Source: Endozoicomonas gorgoniicola (GTDB lineage Bacteria > Pseudomonadota > Gammaproteobacteria > Pseudomonadales > Endozoicomonadaceae). From it: 64,000 nucleotides of DNA. The DNA lies in NCBI RefSeq assembly GCF_025562715.2, contig NZ_JAPFCC010000001.1:1196501-1260500 (forward strand), given 5' to 3'. The position numbers were made by a program, and so were the translations under genes. Below are positions 57,195 to 64,000 of this stretch, in pieces. The notes under the pieces were generated by a model. That model had not been told where the DNA came from, did no database searches, and worked only from the letters and a program-made list of their open reading frames with translations. Within the stretch, counting starts at the first letter, position 1, and each line of letters begins with the position of its first letter.

Positions 57195-58610
57195 ATGTCA
57201 GGCAAAACCCTGTACGACAAATTGTGGGAGAGCCATCTCGTGAAACAACGGGAAGACGGCTCCGCCCTGATTTACATCGACCGCCATCTGCTCCATGAAG
57301 TCACTTCGCCACAGGCCTTTGAAGGACTGCGCCTGTCTGGGCGTCAGCCGTGGCGAACCGACGCCAACCTGGCGACGCCTGACCATAACGTTCCCACCAC
57401 CGTGGCGGAACGTAAAAGCGGCATTGATGGCATTGCTGACCCGATCTCCAGAATTCAGGTGAAAACACTGGATGAGAACTGTGTTGATTTTGGCATCACC
57501 CAGTTTGATATGCAGGATCGCCGTCAGGGTATTGTCCATGTTATTGGCCCGGAACAGGGGGCGACATTACCGGGCATGACGGTTGTCTGTGGTGATTCTC
57601 ATACCTCAACCCATGGCGCTTTTGGTGCGCTGGCACACGGCATTGGCACATCTGAAGTTGAACATGTGCTGGCAACCCAGTGCCTGGTGACCCAAAAAAT
57701 GAAAAATATGCTGGTACGGGTTGATGGTGAACTGGGTGTTGGTGTCACCGCTAAAGATGTGGTGCTGGCGATTATTGGTAAGATTGGCACAGCCGGTGGT
57801 ACAGGGTATGCCATTGAATTTGGCGGTGCAGTGATTCGGGCCATGAGTATGGAAGGCCGTATGACCGTCTGCAATATGGCGATTGAAGCGGGCGCCCGGG
57901 CCGGTATGGTGGCGGTGGATGATACCACTCTGGAATACGTCAAAGGTCGTCCGTTTGCACCGGCGGGTGAGCAGTGGGAGCAGGCCGCTTCGGTATGGTC
58001 TGACCTGCACTCTGATGCCGATGCGGTGTTTGATCAGGTTGTGGTTCTGAACGGTGAAGCGATTAAACCTCAGGTCACCTGGGGAACGTCTCCGGAGATG
58101 GTTCTGCCCGTTGATGCCTGTGTACCCGAAGCTGGCGAGGCTGAAGGCTACGCCCGCGCACTGGAGTACATGGGGCTGAGCAGCGGTATGAAAATTAGCG
58201 ATATCCCGGTTGACCGGGTGTTTATTGGCTCCTGTACTAATTCCCGGATCGAAGACCTTCGTGAGGCGGCAGCTGTCGTGAAAGGCCGTAAAGTGGCAGA
58301 CACGGTGAAAGAAGCACTGGTCGTGCCAGGCTCAGGTCTGGTTAAAGAGCAGGCTGAGCGGGAAGGTTTGCACAATGTCTTTACTGAAGCCGGACTTCAG
58401 TGGCGTGAACCGGGCTGCTCCATGTGTCTGGCCATGAATGCCGACAAGCTGGGCGCCGGAGAACACTGTGCCTCGACCTCAAACCGCAACTTTGAAGGTC
58501 GTCAGGGGTTTGGTGGCAGAACGCATCTGGTCAGTCCGGCTATGGCAGCGGCTGCTGCGGTGACGGGGTATTTCACCGATGTCCGTGAATTGATGGAGCA
58601 GGGGGTTTAA
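57195..58610 (+). CDS. leuC: 3-isopropylmalate dehydratase large subunit
   Basis: The product is 471 aa. The [4Fe-4S] Cys residues are in VFIGSCTNSRIEDLR and GCSMCLAMN; VVCGDSHTSTHGAFG is another family motif. With LeuD it interconverts 2- and 3-isopropylmalate in leucine biosynthesis. It is the first gene of leuCDB-asd, divergent from a LysR regulator. Confidence 0.97.
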   Translation: MSGKTLYDKLWESHLVKQREDGSALIYIDRHLLHEVTSPQAFEGLRLSGRQPWRTDANLATPDHNVPTTVAERKSGIDGIADPISRIQVKTLDENCVDFGITQFDMQDRRQGIVHVIGPEQGATLPGMTVVCGDSHTSTHGAFGALAHGIGTSEVEHVLATQCLVTQKMKNMLVRVDGELGVGVTAKDVVLAIIGKIGTAGGTGYAIEFGGAVIRAMSMEGRMTVCNMAIEAGARAGMVAVDDTTLEYVKGRPFAPAGEQWEQAASVWSDLHSDADAVFDQVVVLNGEAIKPQVTWGTSPEMVLPVDACVPEAGEAEGYARALEYMGLSSGMKISDIPVDRVFIGSCTNSRIEDLREAAAVVKGRKVADTVKEALVVPGSGLVKEQAEREGLHNVFTEAGLQWREPGCSMCLAMNADKLGAGEHCASTSNRNFEGRQGFGGRTHLVSPAMAAAAAVTGYFTDVRELMEQGV

Positions 58611-58613
58611 TCG

Positions 58614-59252
58614 ATGAAAGCATTTACCGTTCATCAAGGTATTGTGGCACCGCTGGATCGTGCCAATGTCGATACCGATATGATTATTCCCAAACAGTTT
58701 CTCAAGTCTATTAAGCGCACCGGTTTTGGCCCCAATTTGTTTGATGAGTTGCGTTATCTTGATGAAGGTCAGCCCGGTCAGGATTGCACCCGACGCCCTT
58801 TGAATGAAGCCTTTGTGCTGAACCAGCCGCGTTATCAGGGTTCTTCTGTGTTACTGGCCCGGAAGAATTTTGGCTGTGGCTCCAGTCGTGAACACGCGCC
58901 CTGGGCGCTGGATGACTTTGGTATTCGCTGCGTGATTGCCCCAAGCTTTGCCGAGATTTTCTATAACAACTGTTTCAAGAATGGCCTGCTGCCCATCACC
59001 CTGTCAGAAGAACAGGTAGATCAGTTGTTCACTCTGGTGGAAAGCAACGAGGGTTACCAGCTGACGATTGACCTTGAACGAAAGATGGTTGTGCTGGCAG
59101 ATGGGCAGGAAATGTCGTTTGCAGTGGACGACTTCCGTCGTGACTGTCTGTTGCGGGGGCTGGACGACATTGGTTTAACGTTGCAGGAAAGCGATGCCAT
59201 TAAGGCATTTGAACAAAAGCATAAGAACGCGCAACCCTGGCTGTTTGCTTAG
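58614..59252 (+). CDS. leuD: 3-isopropylmalate dehydratase small subunit
   Basis: The product is 212 aa. DTDMIIPKQFLKSIKRTGFG and NFGCGSSREHAPWALDDFGIR are the LeuD swivel-domain signatures. It begins 4 bp after leuC, indicating cotranslation. Confidence 0.97.
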   Translation: MKAFTVHQGIVAPLDRANVDTDMIIPKQFLKSIKRTGFGPNLFDELRYLDEGQPGQDCTRRPLNEAFVLNQPRYQGSSVLLARKNFGCGSSREHAPWALDDFGIRCVIAPSFAEIFYNNCFKNGLLPITLSEEQVDQLFTLVESNEGYQLTIDLERKMVVLADGQEMSFAVDDFRRDCLLRGLDDIGLTLQESDAIKAFEQKHKNAQPWLFA

Positions 59253-59284
59253 GGTAGTAACAAAACAGAATTTACCAGCTTATC

Positions 59285-59311
59285 GTCATTCCCACGCTGC
59301 GCGGGAATGAC
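59285..59311. repeat. REP-like palindrome
   Basis: GTCATTCCC (59285-59293) and GGGAATGAC (59303-59311) with ACGCTGCGC between, in the leuD-leuB gap. This kind of short palindrome is often repeated many times in such genomes. Confidence 0.7.
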
Positions 59312-59339
59312 TGTAGGGTATTTTTAGGAGAGAAGAGTA

Positions 59340-60416
59340 ATGAGTCGCCAGATTTTGTGTCTGCCCGGTGATGGTATTGGACCGGAGATTGTGACGGAAG
59401 CATTGAAGGTGCTGGACGCCGTCAAACAACGTTTCAGTCTGGATATTGAGGTCAGCCACGCCCTGGTGGGGGGGGCTGCCATTGATGCGGAAGGCACGCC
59501 TCTGCCCGCTGAAACCCTGAAACAGGCAAAGCAGTCCGATGCCATTCTGTTTGGTGCCGTGGGAGGCCCTGACTGGGATGACCTGCCTATGACCAAGCGC
59601 CCGGAGAAAGGTTTGCTGGGTTTGCGTTCAGGGCTGGACCTGTTCGCCAATCTGCGGCCAGCCATTCTGTTTCCACAACTGGCAGAGGCTTCCAGTCTGA
59701 AGGCCGAGCTGGTGGCGGGGCTGGATATCCTGATTATCCGCGAACTGACCGGCGGTATTTATTTTGGTGAACCTCGTGGTGTCCGTACTCTGGAAAACGG
59801 TGAGCGGGAAGGGTATAACACTTACGTTTATCGTGAGTCTGAGATCAAGCGTATTGCTAAGGTAGCGTTTGAAGCAGCGCAGAAGCGTAATGGACGACTC
59901 TGTTCGGTTGACAAATCCAATGTTCTGGAAGCGACTGCATTCTGGCGTGAGCTGGTGTCTGGCATGGCCGGTGATTACAGTGATGTTGAACTGAGCCATA
60001 TGTATGTGGATAACGCCGCTATGCAGCTGGTGCGCGAGCCAAAACAGTTTGACGTGATAGTCACGGGCAATATGTTTGGCGATATCCTCAGCGACTGTGC
60101 TGCCATGTTAACGGGTTCTATTGGTATGCTGCCGTCGGCTTCCCTGAATGAAAAGAATCAGGGCATGTATGAACCGGTACACGGCTCTGCGCCTGATATT
60201 GCCGGGCAGGGCAAGGCGAATCCACTGGCGCAGATACTCTCTCTGGCGATGCTGCTGCGTTATTCTCTGGGTGAAATAGCGGCTGCAGATGCCATTGAGC
60301 AGGCGGTTGGCGATGTGCTGGATCAGGGATTACGTACAGGAGATATTGCGTCAGAAGGCTGTCGTCTGGTCAGTACTGCACAAATGGGTGATGCGGTCGT
60401 AAACTGTCTGCAATGA
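59340..60416 (+). CDS. leuB: 3-isopropylmalate dehydrogenase
   Basis: The product is 358 aa. LPGDGIGPEIV, LIIRELTGGIYFGEPRG, NMFGDILSDCAAMLTGSIGMLPSASL and EPVHGSAPDIAGQGKANP are family signatures. It oxidises 3-isopropylmalate with NAD+ in leucine synthesis. AGGAGA precedes the ATG. Confidence 0.97.
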   Translation: MSRQILCLPGDGIGPEIVTEALKVLDAVKQRFSLDIEVSHALVGGAAIDAEGTPLPAETLKQAKQSDAILFGAVGGPDWDDLPMTKRPEKGLLGLRSGLDLFANLRPAILFPQLAEASSLKAELVAGLDILIIRELTGGIYFGEPRGVRTLENGEREGYNTYVYRESEIKRIAKVAFEAAQKRNGRLCSVDKSNVLEATAFWRELVSGMAGDYSDVELSHMYVDNAAMQLVREPKQFDVIVTGNMFGDILSDCAAMLTGSIGMLPSASLNEKNQGMYEPVHGSAPDIAGQGKANPLAQILSLAMLLRYSLGEIAAADAIEQAVGDVLDQGLRTGDIASEGCRLVSTAQMGDAVVNCLQ

Positions 60417-60460
60417 AACTGGGTAATAGTGATTCATGATAATGATTCATGGAGGGTAGT

Positions 60461-61570
60461 ATGAAAAAGGTAGGACTTGTCGGCTGGCGAGGCATGGTAG
60501 GCTCTGTTCTGATGGAGCGTATGCGGGAAGAGAACGATTTTGCCAGCATTGACCCGGTGTTTTTTACCACCTCACAACACGGACAGCCCGGCCCTGATAT
60601 TGGTAAGCCAGTTCAGTCATTGCAGGACGCCTTTTCCATCGACGCTTTGCGGGAGATGGATATTATTATTTCCTGTCAGGGTGGCGACTACACCAGTAAA
60701 GTCTTTCAACCTTTGCGTGACAGTGGCTGGGACGGCTACTGGATTGATGCTGCGTCTTCGCTGCGGATGAATGACGACAGTGTTATTGTTCTGGACCCGG
60801 TTAACCGCCATGTGGTTGACAAGGCTCTGGAGTCTGGTGTGAAAAACTATATTGGTGGCAACTGCACTGTCAGCCTGATGTTAATGGCGGTGGGCGGACT
60901 GTTCCGTGAAGGACTGGTGCGCTGGGTCAGCGCTATGACGTACCAGGCAGCCAGTGGAGCCGGGGCGCGTAACATGCGTGAGCTGATCAGCCAGATGGGC
61001 TGCATCCGCGATAATGTTGCTGGTGAACTGGCTGATCCTTCCAGTGCCATTCTGGATATTGACCGAAAAACCTCGGACCTGCTGCGCAGTGGTGATCTGC
61101 CCCGGAGTGAATTTGGTGTGCCGCTGGCGGGAAGCCTGATTCCTTATATTGATAAGCAGCTGGACAATGGCCAGAGCCGTGAAGAGTGGAAGGCTCAGTC
61201 GGAAACCAACAAAATTCTGGGTTTATACAATGGTGGCATTATTCCTGTAGATGGCGTGTGTGTACGCATTGGTGCCATGCGTTGTCACAGTCAGGCGCTG
61301 ACTCTGAAACTGAACCGGGATATTCCAATGTCGGATATTCAGAGCATAATTGCTGAGTCAAACGACTGGGTATCGGTTGTACCTAATGACCGTGAAGCGA
61401 CCATACAACAGCTGACACCTGCAGCTGTGACAGGCAAACTGGACATTCCGGTAGGGCGTTTGCGCAAGCTGAATATGGGTAACAAGTACCTGTCAGCCTT
61501 TACAGTGGGCGACCAGCTGTTATGGGGGGCAGCCGAGCCTCTGCGGCGAATGTTAAATATTCTTGTGTGA
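60461..61570 (+). CDS. asd: Aspartate-semialdehyde dehydrogenase
   Basis: The product is 369 aa from ATG 60461, with GGAGGG 5 nt upstream. VGLVGWRGMVGSVLM binds NADP+, NCTVSLMLMA carries the catalytic Cys, and YQAASGAGARNMRELI is the active-site loop. It makes aspartate semialdehyde for lysine, methionine and threonine synthesis. Confidence 0.97.
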   Translation: MKKVGLVGWRGMVGSVLMERMREENDFASIDPVFFTTSQHGQPGPDIGKPVQSLQDAFSIDALREMDIIISCQGGDYTSKVFQPLRDSGWDGYWIDAASSLRMNDDSVIVLDPVNRHVVDKALESGVKNYIGGNCTVSLMLMAVGGLFREGLVRWVSAMTYQAASGAGARNMRELISQMGCIRDNVAGELADPSSAILDIDRKTSDLLRSGDLPRSEFGVPLAGSLIPYIDKQLDNGQSREEWKAQSETNKILGLYNGGIIPVDGVCVRIGAMRCHSQALTLKLNRDIPMSDIQSIIAESNDWVSVVPNDREATIQQLTPAAVTGKLDIPVGRLRKLNMGNKYLSAFTVGDQLLWGAAEPLRRMLNILV

Positions 61571-61743
61571 TTCTAAAGGTTTAAATTCAGGAAAGGCTGC
61601 TTCTGGCACCAAACAGCCATGAGCGGCTCTTTATGACACTTTATGACAAGAGTGCAGCTCACCTCGAAATATGTATGGCACGACTTTTCTGTTCGCTTCT
61701 GATAAATTGCGCGACGACAAGCAAGATGTAATAGAGAGAAAGC

Positions 61744-62733
61744 ATGAACAAACTGTTCGATGTAGTGGTATACGATGCAGGCAGCCTGAATGGTGAAACC
61801 CTGCTGGCACTGCTGGATGAACGTGTGTTTCCGGTCGGGAGCCTGTATGCCATTGCTGAAAATCCTGAGCCTGATGCCGCCGTAAGCTTTCAGGAGCAGG
61901 ATGTTGATGTACTCAAGGCGGAAGGTTTTGACTTTGTCGATGCCGACCTGCTAATTCTGCCAGCGGGCTGTAAAGCGTCTTATGAGCTGGTCAGCAGGGC
62001 AACAGAGTCTGGTTGTCTGGTTATTGACGGACGCCCGGGCAGTCAGGCAGGGCCGCTAATGATGCCGGGGATCAATGAGGACCAGCTGGACAGTGCCAGA
62101 GAGAATAAAATAGTGGTTGTGCCCTCCAGCCCTGCGGCGCTGATGCTACCTGTCCTTAAGCCACTGGAAGAAGCACTGGGCATTGACTCAGTGAGTGTGA
62201 CGGTGTGCCAGTCGGTATCGGATCTGGGCAATGACGGGATTAATGAACTGCGCAAACAGACCATTGAGCTGTTAAACGGCAAGCCGGTCTCAGGTGGTCG
62301 CATGGCATTTAACCTGTTGCCGCAGGTGGGAGAGCTTGACAGCAACGGTGTGTCTTCTCAGGAACAGTGCATTATTAATGAACTGGTTGAAGGGCTCGGC
62401 AGTGAGGATGTGCGGATTAACCCAACCTGCGTCAGGGTTCCTGTGTTTTTCGGTGACAGCCTGTCGATTCAGCTGGAGTTGGATAGGCAGGTCGACGCCG
62501 CCGCTGTCAGAGAGCTGCTTTCTGGTGTCCGTGGGGTAGAGCTAACGACAGGGGATGATCATCCAACGGTTGAAACCGTTGCGGGAAATGACAGCATTGT
62601 GGTGGGCCGAATCCGTCATCAGACGGCATTTGCCGGACAACTGGCATTGTGGCTGGTGGCAGACCCGGTAAGACGTACAGCCATTAACACCATAGACATG
62701 GCAGAAATATTGCTAAAAGACTTTTTAAAATGA
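61744..62733 (+). CDS. usg: Asd-like protein Usg
   Basis: The product is 329 aa, with the fold of Asd but without the catalytic Cys: the corresponding segment reads VVPSSPAALML. It resembles the Usg protein encoded near asd in many gammaproteobacteria. Function unknown; a catalytic role is unlikely. fimV follows. Confidence 0.88.
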   Translation: MNKLFDVVVYDAGSLNGETLLALLDERVFPVGSLYAIAENPEPDAAVSFQEQDVDVLKAEGFDFVDADLLILPAGCKASYELVSRATESGCLVIDGRPGSQAGPLMMPGINEDQLDSARENKIVVVPSSPAALMLPVLKPLEEALGIDSVSVTVCQSVSDLGNDGINELRKQTIELLNGKPVSGGRMAFNLLPQVGELDSNGVSSQEQCIINELVEGLGSEDVRINPTCVRVPVFFGDSLSIQLELDRQVDAAAVRELLSGVRGVELTTGDDHPTVETVAGNDSIVVGRIRHQTAFAGQLALWLVADPVRRTAINTIDMAEILLKDFLK

Positions 62734-62994
62734 TAACTTAGCTGTTATCGGTCAAGCTCCCTTATTGTCCTTGTTTGAAAGGGGTACAATAAAGTCAGAC
62801 TGTGGTTTTTGTCCTGTTTGCCGACGAAAACTACATCTGCAGTAAACAGTCATGAGTATGAAATGCCGTTTTCGTTACCTTCAATGATGAAAATGGCATT
62901 GATATTGGCATGGTAAAAGGGGCAGGTGGAGTTCCGGGAAAGAGATTGAGGCTCGTCTGTTGGCTTTCCCGGCAAAAAACAACAAGGATTCATG

Positions 62995-64000
62995 ATGAGA
63001 CTACAGAAGCTTGTAGTAGCTATGGCTATGACAGGAGCTTTGGGCTCGGGTTTGGCTAATGCACTGGGTTTAGGAGAAGTGACCATGCATTCGTCGCTGA
63101 ACCAGCCTCTGGATGCTCAAATAGAGCTACTGCAACTCAGGGACCTCACCCGCAACGAAATTCTGCCAAACCTTGCCAGCCGCAGTGATTTTCAAAGGGC
63201 TGGTATCGACCGGCCTTTCTCTCTGTCCAGTCTCGATTTTAAAACCAGGATTCGTGAAGATGGTACCGGGTATATTCATGTGACCAGTGCGGATGCCGTC
63301 CGTGAACCGTTTCTTAATTTTCTGATGGAAGTACACTGGCCCAGTGGCAGGCTGCTCAGGGAGTATACCCTGTTACTTGATCCTCCCACATTCAGTGAGC
63401 AACCGGCGCAGCCTGTTCGTCCTGCGACGACTTTCTCCACAACGAGCCAGCCCTACGCGGCCCGTCCTCCGATCCAGCAGCCCGAACCTTATGTTGAGCC
63501 TCACAACAGGCGGACTGATGATTACCTGCCTGCTCCGGAAATGGCTCTGCAACCCGAAATCCGCCCAGTCACTGAGCGATCATCTGGCAGCACCTGGCAG
63601 ACGACACAGGATGATACGACAACCGGTTCCACAATAAGAAGCTACGAGGTTCAGCCAAACGACAATCTGTGGAGTATTGCCCGGGCTGTCAGGCCATCGG
63701 GAGAACTGTCGGTTCAGCAAACCATGATGGCTATTCAGCGCAATAACCCGAATGCCTTTATGCGGAAAAACATCAATGAGCTGAAGAAAGGGCAGGTGCT
63801 GCGTATTCCAACTCAGGACGACATATTGTCCATGAGTTACCAGGACTCTGTCGCCGAAGTGGCAAAACAGAATCGTGAGTGGCAGGCCCGCCTCGAACAA
63901 CTGGATGCCAGTCGTCGTTCAAAAGCCGATTCGACGGGTGATGGAAAAGCGGTTGATGGTCGTTTAACTATTGTAGGCTCAGACAATGCCGCTGTGATGG
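62995..64000 (+). CDS. fimV: FimV-like pilus/polar-hub protein (partial)
   Basis: Reads into the window's end. It starts MRLQKLVVAMAMTGALGSGL, a signal peptide; an ATG three bases earlier is possible, and AAGGA lies 6 nt before 62995. FimV N-terminal motifs are present: GLGEVTMHSSLNQPLDAQIEL, then a LysM-like segment SYEVQPNDNLWSIARAVRPSG (about residue 215). FimV organises type IV pili and polar proteins. The gene order asd-usg-fimV supports it. Confidence 0.9.
   Translation, partial: MRLQKLVVAMAMTGALGSGLANALGLGEVTMHSSLNQPLDAQIELLQLRDLTRNEILPNLASRSDFQRAGIDRPFSLSSLDFKTRIREDGTGYIHVTSADAVREPFLNFLMEVHWPSGRLLREYTLLLDPPTFSEQPAQPVRPATTFSTTSQPYAARPPIQQPEPYVEPHNRRTDDYLPAPEMALQPEIRPVTERSSGSTWQTTQDDTTTGSTIRSYEVQPNDNLWSIARAVRPSGELSVQQTMMAIQRNNPNAFMRKNINELKKGQVLRIPTQDDILSMSYQDSVAEVAKQNREWQARLEQLDASRRSKADSTGDGKAVDGRLTIVGSDNAAVM

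Overview
The window shows a gammaproteobacterial chromosome whose host genes (prmB-aroC, trkH, acuI, leuCDB-asd-usg-fimV) look like the marine-symbiont Oceanospirillales/Endozoicomonas group. That assignment rests on gene content and order and is an inference. Bases 433-42209 are a temperate siphophage prophage of about 41.8 kb. It is inserted in codA (cytosine deaminase): the 3' part of codA lies at 1-432 and the 5' part at 42210-42748, both on the minus strand. Joining them restores the reading frame across the expected Asp-Ala-Val-Gly-Gly / Ile-Pro-His junction. The integrase is a large serine recombinase next to the left junction.

Prophage layout, left to right. (1) Serine integrase (+). 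(2) A leftward operon of RecE-like exonuclease, a small gene, RecT-like annealing protein, a Rha regulator and a small gene. (3) A CI-like repressor and Cro-like gene, divergent across an operator region; the rightward operon encodes a zinc-finger/toprim primase, a DUF3987-type ATPase and small proteins, with a strongly structured non-coding stretch at 9005-9286. (4) At the end of that operon, about 10.3-12.0 kb, four small ORFs each followed by an attC-like site: an integron-type gene-cassette array without an integron integrase. (5) A leftward late block (12.0-36.5 kb) with tail fibre, tail tip J, hub proteins, tape measure, an IS110-family insertion, frameshifting tail chaperones, tail tube, connectors, a lysis pair, an Acb2-like anti-CBASS protein, HK97-type capsid and protease, portal, terminases, and a ParB-methyltransferase fusion broken in a poly-G tract. 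The block is punctuated by oppositely oriented moron genes. (6) A leftward regulatory and accessory region (36.7-42.0 kb) with a lipoprotein, HNH nuclease, Rha protein, small membrane proteins, a replication-type winged-helix protein and others.

Host genes to the right of codA: a secreted unknown protein, a patatin phospholipase (RssA type), an Smr-domain nuclease, prmB, aroC, a purine phosphoribosyltransferase, a long-chain acyl-CoA synthetase, a protein with a possible Cys-His-Asp (transglutaminase/protease-like) triad, TrkH, AcuI/YhdH reductase, another secreted unknown, a LysR regulator divergent from leuC, then leuC, leuD, leuB, asd, usg and the start of fimV.

The most unusual items are the cassette array carried by a prophage, a pair of matching three-gene modules (two tiny membrane proteins plus an HTH protein, with dyads in their promoters), the structured RNA or origin candidate, a ~78-bp inverted repeat at both ends of the phage regulatory arms, and the Acb2-like gene inside the head operon. 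All calls were made by reading the sequence; no database search was run.
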